Shown piece by piece: positions 1 to 7,674 of a stretch of DNA of 64,000 bases. Numbering within the stretch: the first letter of the stretch is position 1; each line of letters begins with the position of its first letter. The notes under the pieces are model-generated. The model did not search any database and had not been told where the DNA came from. It was given only the letters and a program-made list of their open reading frames with translations. The translations under genes were made by a program, and so were the position numbers. The stretch lies in NCBI RefSeq assembly GCF_000754805.1, contig NZ_KN150731.1:4369642-4433641 (forward strand), read 5' to 3'. Origin of the DNA: Yersinia frederiksenii ATCC 33641 (GTDB lineage: Bacteria; Pseudomonadota; Gammaproteobacteria; Enterobacterales; Enterobacteriaceae).

Positions 1-3
1 AAT

Positions 4-22
4 AATCCCGCACGACCCACCA
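4..22 (+). other. Detached 3' end of a tRNA-Lys gene (att-like fragment)
   Basis: These 19 bases repeat the last part of the intact tRNA-Lys gene just downstream (T-stem 3' strand, acceptor 3' strand and CCA), and the identity runs a few bases further, to about position 26. The three bases before it are AAT where a T-loop needs TCG, so it is not the end of a normal tRNA. Either an integrative element ends here, having used a tandem tRNA-Lys as attachment site, or this is a decayed tRNA. The window starts too late to decide. Confidence 0.5.
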
Positions 23-51
23 TTATGTCGTAAGCAGTACCGCATTACAGC

Positions 52-127
52 GGGTCGTTAGCTCAGTTGGTAGAGCAGTTGACTTTTAATCAATTGGTCG
101 CAGGTTCGAATCCCGCACGACCCACCA
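52..127 (+). tRNA. tRNA-Lys (anticodon TTT)
   Basis: A 76-base cloverleaf with encoded CCA. The acceptor strands GGGTCGT and ACGACCC pair, the D-arm is standard (TAGCTCAGTTGGTAGAGC), and the anticodon loop CTTTTAA reads TTT at 85-87 between TTGA and TCAA stems. The T-arm reads GCAGG-TTCGAAT-CCCGC, giving an A.C mismatch in the middle of the T-stem; the E. coli gene has CCTGC there. It is probably part of a tandem lysine tRNA array that begins before the window. Confidence 0.97.
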
Positions 128-143
128 TTATTCTCTCAATCAA

Positions 144-198
144 TCTCTTCTCTCTTCTCTCTTCTCTCTTCTCTCTTCTCTCTTCTCTCTTCTCTCTT
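144..198 (+). repeat. Heptanucleotide microsatellite (TCTCTTC)n
   Basis: Seven perfect copies of the 7-base unit TCTCTTC (144-192) are followed by six more matching bases. The tract is pure pyrimidine on this strand. It lies between the tRNA-Lys gene and nadA, about 250 bases before the nadA start. The copy number is likely to vary between strains. A short reading frame running through the tRNA and this tract (67-264) is not a real gene. Confidence 0.9.
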
Positions 199-368
199 GT
201 TCATCTTGCTCAAAAGTCTTTTTATCCTCTTCTTATTCTCAAGATAAACCCTATAATCTTCTAATATCTCCTCTACCACTCAAATTCTCACTTCATTTTT
301 AACTCTATTAAACATTTTTGCCATTATCAGACAAAAACGAGCGACTTTCTGCTGAATATTGAGTATTT

Positions 369-386
369 TGTTTAGGATAAAAAACA
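369..386 (+). promoter_or_regulatory. NadR-like operator upstream of nadA
   Basis: TGTTTA-GGATAA-AAAACA matches the enterobacterial NadR pattern TGTTTA-N6-TAAACA with one mismatch. It lies 68 bases before the nadA start, where NAD-dependent repression by NadR is expected from the E. coli and Salmonella genes. Called by eye. Confidence 0.6.
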
Positions 387-450
387 AACCAATCTTGCTG
401 GCAGCCTGAAGTATTCAATGGCTCCACAATCACTGGCAATAGAGATGTGA

Positions 451-1515
<1,065 letters not shown>

Positions 1516-1566
1516 TAGTAAAGAGCACGTAATAACCTTAATACTCCGCTAATGACACCCAAAGAT

Positions 1567-1618
1567 CTTGGCGTTGCAGGACGGCAGCGAATTATCCTGT
1601 AGCTTCAAGTACGAAGGG
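1567..1618 (+). repeat. Shortened ERIC-like repeat in the nadA-pnuC spacer
   Basis: The start (TTGGCGTTGCAGGACGGC) and end (GCTTCAAGTACGAAGGG) resemble the two ends of the ERIC-type repeats seen elsewhere in this window, with the middle missing. It would be transcribed if nadA and pnuC share an mRNA. Confidence 0.4.
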
Positions 1619-1640
1619 TAGTAGACAAAAGGACTGCCAG

Positions 1641-2366
1641 ATGGATTTCTTCAGTACAAGCAACATATTGGTGCATATTCCGCTGGGGGCGGGGGGCTAT
1701 GACCTTTCTTGGATAGAGGCCATTGGGACACTATTTGGGTTGTTGTGTATCTGGTTTGCCAGCAAAGAAAAAATCATCAACTATTTGTTTGGTTTGATTA
1801 ACGTGACACTGTTCGCGGTGATTTTCTTCCAGATCCAGCTTTATGCCAGTTTATTACTCCAGTTGTTCTTCTTCGTGGCCAATATTTATGGTTGGTATGC
1901 CTGGAGCAAACAAACACCCGATAACCAGGCTGAATTGAAAATTAGGTGGTTGTCCTTGCCGAAAGCATTGGCCTGGGGAGCGGTTTGTGTTGCCGGTATC
2001 GCCTTGATGACACTGCATATTGATACGGTTTTTGCCTGGCTTACCCGTGCGGCGGTGACGGTAATGCAAAGCTTGGGTGCTAATGTGCAAATGCCCGAAT
2101 TGCAGCCAGATGCCTTCCCATTCTGGGACTCCACCATGATGGTCTTATCGATTGTGGCGATGATCCTGATGACGCGCAAATATGTTGAAAACTGGCTGAT
2201 TTGGGTGGTGATTGATGTTATCAGTGTGGCAATTTTCGCCTATCAAGGTGTCTATGCCATGGCGCTGGAATATGTATTACTGACGTTGATTGCGCTGAAT
2301 GGCTCTTGGCTGTGGATCAAGAGTGCGGCGCGGAATCATTCACGCCCACTGTCCAACCAAAGTTAG
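1641..2366 (+). CDS. pnuC: Nicotinamide riboside transporter PnuC
   Basis: Inner-membrane facilitator of nicotinamide riboside uptake for NAD salvage, 241 aa, the usual PnuC length. Hydrophobic segments run through the protein, with the family-type stretches LLCIWFASKEKIINYLFGLIN near residue 30 and LLLQLFFFVANIYGWYAW near residue 75. The second half includes the EYVLLTLIALNG stretch. AAAGGA lies a few bases before the ATG. It sits downstream of nadA, so NAD synthesis and precursor uptake are probably co-regulated. Confidence 0.95.
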   Translation: MDFFSTSNILVHIPLGAGGYDLSWIEAIGTLFGLLCIWFASKEKIINYLFGLINVTLFAVIFFQIQLYASLLLQLFFFVANIYGWYAWSKQTPDNQAELKIRWLSLPKALAWGAVCVAGIALMTLHIDTVFAWLTRAAVTVMQSLGANVQMPELQPDAFPFWDSTMMVLSIVAMILMTRKYVENWLIWVVIDVISVAIFAYQGVYAMALEYVLLTLIALNGSWLWIKSAARNHSRPLSNQS

Positions 2367-2465
2367 CAATATCTCAGTTCAATAGATTTTGCTTGAAAGT
2401 ATTGTCAGGCGAGCTTCTGTCAGTGGTTAGCCACCGCAGAATACTCGCCTGATTGGCTTTCACCT

Positions 2466-3398
2466 TCAATGATGGTGATGGTGGTGCCCCTCGGTGCTGA
2501 TGGTCTGATTGATGGCACAATCTGGGGCTCTACAGTGCTGATATTCCATCTGAATGGTGGCGTGGCCAATATTGTAATGGTGCAGTAAGTAATGCTGGAT
2601 ACGTTGCAATAGCTCATCATTATCTTGTGGCGGGATCACTTGTACATGCAGTGTCATGAGCCGCTGATCGCCGACTTGCCATAAATGGATGTGATGGGCA
2701 TCCCGCACTTCATATATATTGGTGCATAAGTCTTTGCGCAGTTTGTTGATATCAATTTCTTGTGGCGCGCCTTCCAAGAGTTCGTGAAAACTCTCTTTCA
2801 ACAACCGCCAGGCACTGCGCAGCACCAGGACGGAGACCAAGACCGAGAGAATCGGGTCAATTGGTGTCCAGCCGGTGGTGAGGATAACCCCCGCCGCGAC
2901 AATAGCTCCTACAGAGCCTAATAAGTCGCCAAGTACGTGTAAGGCTGCGGCTCGCACATTGATATTTTTTTCTTCCTCTCCCCTATGAAGTATCCAGAAG
3001 CAGAAAATATTCGCGAATAACCCGAAGATGGCGATGATTAACATCGGAATTCCCATGACTTCATGGGGAGAAAAGAAGCGACGAACGGCTTCCCAAACAA
3101 TCAATACCACGATCAATAATAATGCTGCCGCATTAACAAAAGCCGCCAGAGTCGTCAGGCGTAAATAGCCAAAGGTATGGCGAGAATCAGGTTTTCTCTG
3201 TGAGAAGTGCACAGCCATCAATGCGATAAAGAGTGCGGCAGAATCTGTCAGCATATGCCCGGCATCAGCCAATAGGGCCAATGAGCCAGATAGCCAGCCT
3301 CCAATCGCCTCTACCACCATAAATACCGTGGTGACAGCGAAGGCGACCAGCAACCGCTGACTATTGCTGTTCTGCGGGAAAAACGATGATGCAGCCAT
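2466..3398 (-). CDS. zitB: Zinc efflux transporter ZitB (CDF family)
   Basis: Cation diffusion facilitator that exports Zn2+ in exchange for protons at the inner membrane. The 310-aa protein has the metal-site motif [15 protein letters not shown] in the second membrane segment and a matching [13 protein letters not shown] motif later, then a cytoplasmic C-terminal domain ([20 protein letters not shown]). I chose the ATG at 3398 because AAAGGA stands just before it; a longer frame from 3422 adds MKYGQRIN without a good site. The protein ends in six consecutive histidines, in line with the His-rich tails of this family. It is transcribed away from aroG. Confidence 0.95.
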   Translation of the reverse strand: MAASSFFPQNSNSQRLLVAFAVTTVFMVVEAIGGWLSGSLALLADAGHMLTDSAALFIALMAVHFSQRKPDSRHTFGYLRLTTLAAFVNAAALLLIVVLIVWEAVRRFFSPHEVMGIPMLIIAIFGLFANIFCFWILHRGEEEKNINVRAAALHVLGDLLGSVGAIVAAGVILTTGWTPIDPILSVLVSVLVLRSAWRLLKESFHELLEGAPQEIDINKLRKDLCTNIYEVRDAHHIHLWQVGDQRLMTLHVQVIPPQDNDELLQRIQHYLLHHYNIGHATIQMEYQHCRAPDCAINQTISTEGHHHHHH

Positions 3399-3650
3399 AT
3401 TTATCCTTTGACCATATTTCATAAAGCGCGAGCACAGAACCAGAACTCCTTGGTATATGTTAACTCTGATAGGATTTCATTCAAAGATTGATAAGCATTA
3501 TAGATTAATGCCAGGTTACTGTTTTTCTGTGCTGATACTCGAATGCGATAAAGTAGATTTACAGCGGTCAATTCACCCGCTAGATTGGTTTAGTTAGATT
3601 GCTTAAAATAATGGTTGTGCGATGACCGTCAGAGACTTAATGGAAGAGCT

Positions 3651-4703
3651 ATGAATTACCTGAATGATGACCTACGGATTAATGAAATTAAGGAACTCCT
3701 GCCACCTGTTGCTTTGTTAGAGAAGTTTCCGGCCAGTCATAATGCCGCTGAAACTGTCGCCAAGAGTCGCACTGCTATTCACAACATTTTGCGCGCTCAA
3801 GATGACCGCCTGCTGGTGGTGATTGGCCCATGCTCGATTCATGACACTCAGGCAGCAAAAGAGTATGCAGCTCGTTTACTGACGCTGCGTGAAGAGCTGC
3901 AAGGTGAGCTGGAAGTGGTGATGCGGGTATATTTTGAAAAACCGCGTACTACGGTAGGTTGGAAAGGTCTGATTAACGATCCGCATATGGATGGTAGTTA
4001 CGATATCAATGATGGTTTGCGTATTGCACGTAAGTTGCTGTTAGACATCAATGATAGTGGATTACCGGCCGCGGGTGAGTTCTTGGATATGATTACCCCG
4101 CAATATTTGGCTGACTTGATGAGTTGGGGAGCTATCGGTGCTCGGACGACGGAATCTCAGGTTCACCGTGAGCTGGCTTCTGGCCTGTCTTGTCCGGTGG
4201 GTTTCAAAAATGGCACCGATGGCACCATTAAAGTGGCTATTGATGCGATCAATGCTGCCAGTGCACCGCACTGTTTCCTGTCAGTAACCAAATGGGGTCA
4301 CTCGGCGATTGTTAATACCGCGGGTAACGATGATTGCCATATCATTCTGCGCGGCGGCAAAGAGCCAAACTACAGCAGCGCGCATGTTGCTGAAGTCAAA
4401 GCAGGGCTGAGCAAAGCAGGTCTGGAACCACAAATTATGATTGATTTCAGCCATGCCAACAGCAGCAAGCAGTTTAAAAAGCAGATGGAAGTGGGGACCG
4501 ACGTGTGCCGTCAGATTGCTCAAGGCGAAAAGTCTATTATGGGCGTGATGATCGAAAGTCATCTGGTGGAAGGTAACCAGAATCTGGAAAGTGGCGAGCC
4601 ACTGACCTACGGCAAGAGCGTCACTGATGCCTGTATTGGCTGGGAAGATACCGAAGTATTGCTGCGTCAGTTGTCGAACGCGGTGAAAGCTCGTCGTCAG
4701 TAA
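3651..4703 (+). CDS. aroG: Phe-sensitive DAHP synthase AroG
   Basis: First enzyme of the shikimate pathway: condenses phosphoenolpyruvate and erythrose 4-phosphate to DAHP in the cytoplasm; the AroG isozyme is inhibited by phenylalanine. The 350-aa protein begins MNYLNDDLRINEIKELLPP and is nearly collinear with the E. coli enzyme. VVIGPCSIHD near residue 60 and GARTTESQVHRELASGL are visible. The ATG at 3651 follows GGAAGAG; an upstream frame from 3615 only adds unrelated residues. The spacer contains one TGTAAA-type half site (minus strand, about 3558-3563) that might belong to a weak TyrR box. A terminator follows. Confidence 0.97.
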   Translation: MNYLNDDLRINEIKELLPPVALLEKFPASHNAAETVAKSRTAIHNILRAQDDRLLVVIGPCSIHDTQAAKEYAARLLTLREELQGELEVVMRVYFEKPRTTVGWKGLINDPHMDGSYDINDGLRIARKLLLDINDSGLPAAGEFLDMITPQYLADLMSWGAIGARTTESQVHRELASGLSCPVGFKNGTDGTIKVAIDAINAASAPHCFLSVTKWGHSAIVNTAGNDDCHIILRGGKEPNYSSAHVAEVKAGLSKAGLEPQIMIDFSHANSSKQFKKQMEVGTDVCRQIAQGEKSIMGVMIESHLVEGNQNLESGEPLTYGKSVTDACIGWEDTEVLLRQLSNAVKARRQ

Positions 4704-4742
4704 GCTCTCGTGCGAGTTATTTAACCTGACCGACAAAGAGAA

Positions 4743-4776
4743 ACCCCCGACATTAATGATGTACGGGGGTTTTTTA
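4743..4776 (+). terminator. Rho-independent terminator after aroG
   Basis: The arms ACCCCCG and CGGGGGT enclose a 14-base loop and are followed by a run of T. It lies 40 bases after the aroG stop and 21 bases from the converging gpmA stop. Confidence 0.9.
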
Positions 4777-4796
4777 CGGGTGCTAATCAGCAATAA

Positions 4797-5549
4797 TTAC
4801 TTAGCTTTACCCTGATTGGCAACAGCAGCGGCTTTCGCGGCGATCTCTTCTGCGTTACCCAAATAGTAGTGCTTGATTGGTTTGAAGTTTTCATCAAACT
4901 CATACACCAATGGCACGCCTGTTGGGATGTTCAACTCAAGAATTTCTTCTTCGTTCAGGTTATCCAGATATTTTACCAAAGCACGTAGAGAGTTACCGTG
5001 GGCGGCGATAATGACACGCTCACCACTGGCAATACGTGGTTTGATAACTTCTTCCCAGTAAGGGATAACACGTTCAATAGTCAACGCCAGGCTTTCAGTG
5101 GTTGGCAGCTCAGCATCGGTTAATTTTGCATAACGTGGATCATGGCCAGGGAAGCGCTCATCGCTTTTCTCCAGCGCAGGAGGCGTGATAGCAAAACCAC
5201 GACGCCACAATTTAACTTGGTCATCACCGTATTTTGCGGCAGTCTCTGATTTATCCAGACCTTGCAGAGCGCCATAATGACGTTCATTCAGTTTCCAGGT
5301 TTTTTCGGTTGGCAACCAAGCTTGGTCCAACTCATCGAGAATGCTCCACAGAGTGTGGATTGCGCGTTTCAGTACTGAGGTGTAGGCGAAATCAAAAGTG
5401 AAACCTTCATCTTTCAACAGCTGACCAGCGGCTTTTGCTTCAGTACGGCCTTTTTCAGACAAATCAACATCATACCAGCCAGTGAAGCGGTTTTCGTTGT
5501 TCCATTGACTCTCGCCGTGACGTACCAGAACCAGCTTTGTTACTGCCAT
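4797..5549 (-). CDS. gpmA: 2,3-bisphosphoglycerate-dependent phosphoglycerate mutase GpmA
   Basis: Cytoplasmic glycolytic enzyme interconverting 3- and 2-phosphoglycerate through a phosphohistidine. The 250-aa protein has the N-terminal signature [10 protein letters not shown], which carries the phosphorylated histidine, the active-site region [11 protein letters not shown], and the second histidine in [10 protein letters not shown]. It converges with aroG. A strong Fur-box-like palindrome stands 32 bases before the start, consistent with the iron control reported for E. coli gpmA. Confidence 0.97.
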   Translation of the reverse strand: MAVTKLVLVRHGESQWNNENRFTGWYDVDLSEKGRTEAKAAGQLLKDEGFTFDFAYTSVLKRAIHTLWSILDELDQAWLPTEKTWKLNERHYGALQGLDKSETAAKYGDDQVKLWRRGFAITPPALEKSDERFPGHDPRYAKLTDAELPTTESLALTIERVIPYWEEVIKPRIASGERVIIAAHGNSLRALVKYLDNLNEEEILELNIPTGVPLVYEFDENFKPIKHYYLGNAEEIAAKAAAVANQGKAK

Positions 5550-5580
5550 AGTTCGAACTCCTCAAATAACTAATTTATTC

Positions 5581-5599
5581 AATGATAACTATTATCATT
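5581..5599 (-). promoter_or_regulatory. Fur-box-like palindrome before gpmA
   Basis: AATGATAA-CTA-TTATCATT has perfect 8-base arms around a 3-base centre and closely resembles the Fur consensus GATAATGATAATCATTATC. It lies 32 bases before the gpmA start, in promoter position. Confidence 0.75.
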
Positions 5600-5687
5600 A
5601 TATTGCGGGATTGCCGCAGACAGCAATCGTTTGTGTTTAACCATAGCCAATTTTTTATCGTAAGGTAAGGCCGCAGGTCAAATCGAT

Positions 5688-6539
5688 TTAATTGCATCCG
5701 AGTGTTTTCGCCAATGTACCTTCTTGGGACTTAATTATTTGGGCGATATCGGTGGGCAAGTTTGGCCAGATAGTCAGCTGGGGATTTGTTTTTGCTTCGA
5801 TGGTATTAACGGTAACTTGATAATCGCAAAAATTAGCAGATTTACCGGTATTCTGATCCATCAGAAATGCAGCATACTGGCCTTTATCTGGGGATGTACC
5901 GATAAAAATGATCTTCCAGTACCCACTAGGGATCGCAACAGATGGTTTCGCTGGCAGTGTTCCTATATTGCGTTCAAATAGCGGGCCGGTTACTGAGTAA
6001 ACCGCTGTAACATTCAAATCGTTAGCCAACGCGCGTTCCTTATCTTCGAGCTTAGCCCATGCACCTTGGTTTAAGATTGCTTTTTGTGGGGTAATATTTG
6101 ATAAATAATTAAGCGCCTTCGAATCCACGTTGCCAGCGAGTGAGCTAAGTGGAGCCTGATGCCCACGATCAACGGCCAATTTTTGATTAGCACTGGTATA
6201 ATCTGCCGGTGCTAGTGTGTCTGAACTTGGCAAGTCGGGGTCTTGTGCCCATTGGCGTTTGTGTTTACTCGCCTGACTATTTTTTGTGACTTTATAGGCT
6301 ACCCAATTTGCAAATTTGGTATCACTGTTATTATTAAGCGTATATACATTACGGATAATTGTTTGACTACTGCCACCGGTTGGGCAGCCGACAAGACAAT
6401 TATCAATAGCCGCAGTAGCCAAAATTTGTTCTGAAACAACAGGCGCTGATAGTGTGGTTTTGGGCGCTGTAGATTGATCTGTTGCTGTACATGCAGTCAA
6501 TAAAATAACAGGTAAAAGTTTAATTATATTCAGTTTCAT
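5688..6539 (-). CDS. Lipoprotein DNA/RNA non-specific endonuclease
   Basis: Predicted exported nuclease of the Serratia NucA / Dickeya NucM type, 283 aa. Residues 1-17 form a lipoprotein signal ending LLTAC, so the mature protein should be lipid-anchored at Cys17. The catalytic DRGH motif is intact (AVDRGHQAPLSSLAG), followed by a conserved Asn-containing stretch (YLSNITPQKAILNQGAW). Family members cleave single- and double-stranded DNA and RNA using a metal ion. The gene stands alone between gpmA and the protease-peptide cassette, in AT-rich surroundings. No immunity gene is visible, which fits an exported enzyme kept outside the cytoplasm. Confidence 0.85.
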   Translation of the reverse strand: MKLNIIKLLPVILLTACTATDQSTAPKTTLSAPVVSEQILATAAIDNCLVGCPTGGSSQTIIRNVYTLNNNSDTKFANWVAYKVTKNSQASKHKRQWAQDPDLPSSDTLAPADYTSANQKLAVDRGHQAPLSSLAGNVDSKALNYLSNITPQKAILNQGAWAKLEDKERALANDLNVTAVYSVTGPLFERNIGTLPAKPSVAIPSGYWKIIFIGTSPDKGQYAAFLMDQNTGKSANFCDYQVTVNTIEAKTNPQLTIWPNLPTDIAQIIKSQEGTLAKTLGCN

Positions 6540-6749
6540 TATTTATTCCTTTTGCTAATTTAATTTCATGGATAAAATTAAATGAAATATATATTGTAAA
6601 TATGAAAATGGTTATAAAAATAATTAAAAACTTATAACAACTTTGTAATTATATAAGGCCAGTAATGGCGATGTTTAAAATTCAATGTGTATAATCTACT
6701 TAAATAAAACTGATGTCCGTTTCTTTATAAAAGTAAATATATTGTTTTT

Positions 6750-7171
6750 TCACTTTATTCCTGAGAAGACTTTATTAACGGCCTCATCACTATTTAGTTT
6801 AATTAATGATGCGTGAAGCTCACTGCAAATATAAGTGATATATTCATATTCAATAGTATCTGTTAATGTAGATAAAAGACTCCAATTAATCACTATGGGT
6901 TGCAATGTTGGCTGGAAGCCTGTGGCAAAATCGCTGTTTTTATCTGTGTTGACTGAGGTTAACACAACAGCCTCTACACCAAAAAACTTGGTTAATTTGT
7001 GAAGCGTTTGTCTGGATATAGGTTTTCCACATTCAGCCCTTTTTAGTGTTGCGATGGATACATAGCACTTTAAGCTCAAACTTTGCTCAGAGAGCCTCTC
7101 TTGGCTCAATTTTTTTTTAATCTTAGGCGTTTAAGTTCTGTAGCATTTATCTGTACACCACTGTTTGACAT
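6750..7171 (-). CDS. XRE-family regulator, frame broken at an A9 tract
   Basis: A helix-turn-helix regulator, read in two frames. From an ATG at 7171, with GAGG 8-11 bases before it, the first frame gives MSNSGVQINATELKRLRLKKN and then stops. The second frame, open from TTG at 7109 to the stop at 6750, gives LSQERLSEQSLSLKCYVSIA and on through TLKRAECGKPISRQTLHKL, a standard XRE HTH. The break is a run of nine A (7110-7118 on the minus strand): ten would join the frames to RLRLKKKLSQERL. Either this is a pseudogene, a phase-variable gene, a product of slippage, or a sequencing error. The C-terminal half (about 70 aa) matches nothing I recognise. It lies downstream of the peptide and protease genes on the same strand. 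Confidence 0.75.
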
Positions 7172-7205
7172 ATCACTAACCTCAACCAATAAATTTAATG
7201 AAAAA

Positions 7206-7291
7206 TAATCTATTCATGTCCCTCGGTAGAGTAGTTTAAATAAAGTATTCCCATAAAAACTATAATACTAAAGGGGTGCATGAATAGATTA
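7206..7291. repeat. 13-bp inverted repeat pair flanking a 60-base spacer
   Basis: TAATCTATTCATG (7206-7218) and its exact reverse complement (7279-7291) stand 60 bases apart in the region upstream of the XRE gene. The inside of the element is also partly palindromic (TAGTTT against AAACTA). It could be a pair of operators, a looping site or a small MITE-like insertion. Confidence 0.6.
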
Positions 7292-7393
7292 ATGTAATAA
7301 TTTAAATATAACAATGAATATACTCAATAAAATATTCAACTATATTGGATGAAATTCCATTTTCTTTTAACTTAACTAAGTGGATGAAAATAT

Positions 7394-7423
7394 AAGGTGC
7401 ACAATTTAATAATTGCGCACCTT
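7394..7423 (-). terminator. Hairpin directly after the 49-aa peptide gene
   Basis: In the minus-strand transcript the 13-base arms AAGGTGCGCAATT and AATTGTGCACCTT pair fully with one G.U, around a 4-base loop. It begins 5 bases after the peptide stop codon. The T-tract after it is weak, so it may act as a terminator or as a 3' stabiliser of the peptide mRNA. Confidence 0.65.
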
Positions 7424-7428
7424 AATTA

Positions 7429-7578
7429 TTAGCCTAATACACCTGCAAGCGCACCCTGACCCGCTTTTTTCAGAACACTCAATACTGAGTCCCAAAATGC
7501 TGGGTTAACACCGGCCATTTTTGCTTCGGCAATACGATTAGAACGATTGACACTTTGAGCTTGGATTGGAAGTTTCAT
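7429..7578 (-). CDS. 49-aa putative precursor or antimicrobial peptide
   Basis: Small gene with a clear AAGGA 8 bases before its ATG. The product begins MKLPIQAQSVNRSNRIAEAK and continues MAGVNPAFWDSVLSVLKKAG, then QGALAGVLG. It has no cysteine. The polar N-terminal half (residues 1-23) looks like a leader; the second half (24-49) is a hydrophobic, lysine-containing, probably amphipathic helix rich in Gly and Ala with one Trp, as in membrane-active peptides. It lies 96 bases downstream of the PatA/PatG-type protease gene on the same strand and is followed by a hairpin. I infer it is the substrate or product of that protease. No modifying enzyme or exporter is visible nearby. It matches no family I can name. 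Confidence 0.75.
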   Translation of the reverse strand: MKLPIQAQSVNRSNRIAEAKMAGVNPAFWDSVLSVLKKAGQGALAGVLG

Positions 7579-7674
7579 ATTTATTTCCTTCATATTTTTA
7601 TGTGGTGGTGAATTTAATCACCGGATTATCGCCGTCGGATGACGACAAATATTTAAATAGGGAGTGCGTTAGTC

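Noticed and set aside
4-22. A second complete tRNA gene at the window start
   Set aside because: The bases before the fragment cannot form a T-loop, so it is not a functional tRNA 3' end.
144-198. Heptamer tract as a CRISPR or regulatory RNA
   Set aside because: A pure 7-base microsatellite without spacers or structure.
67-264. Open frame through the tRNA-Lys gene and microsatellite
   Set aside because: It begins inside the tRNA and its second half is a translation of the heptamer repeat.
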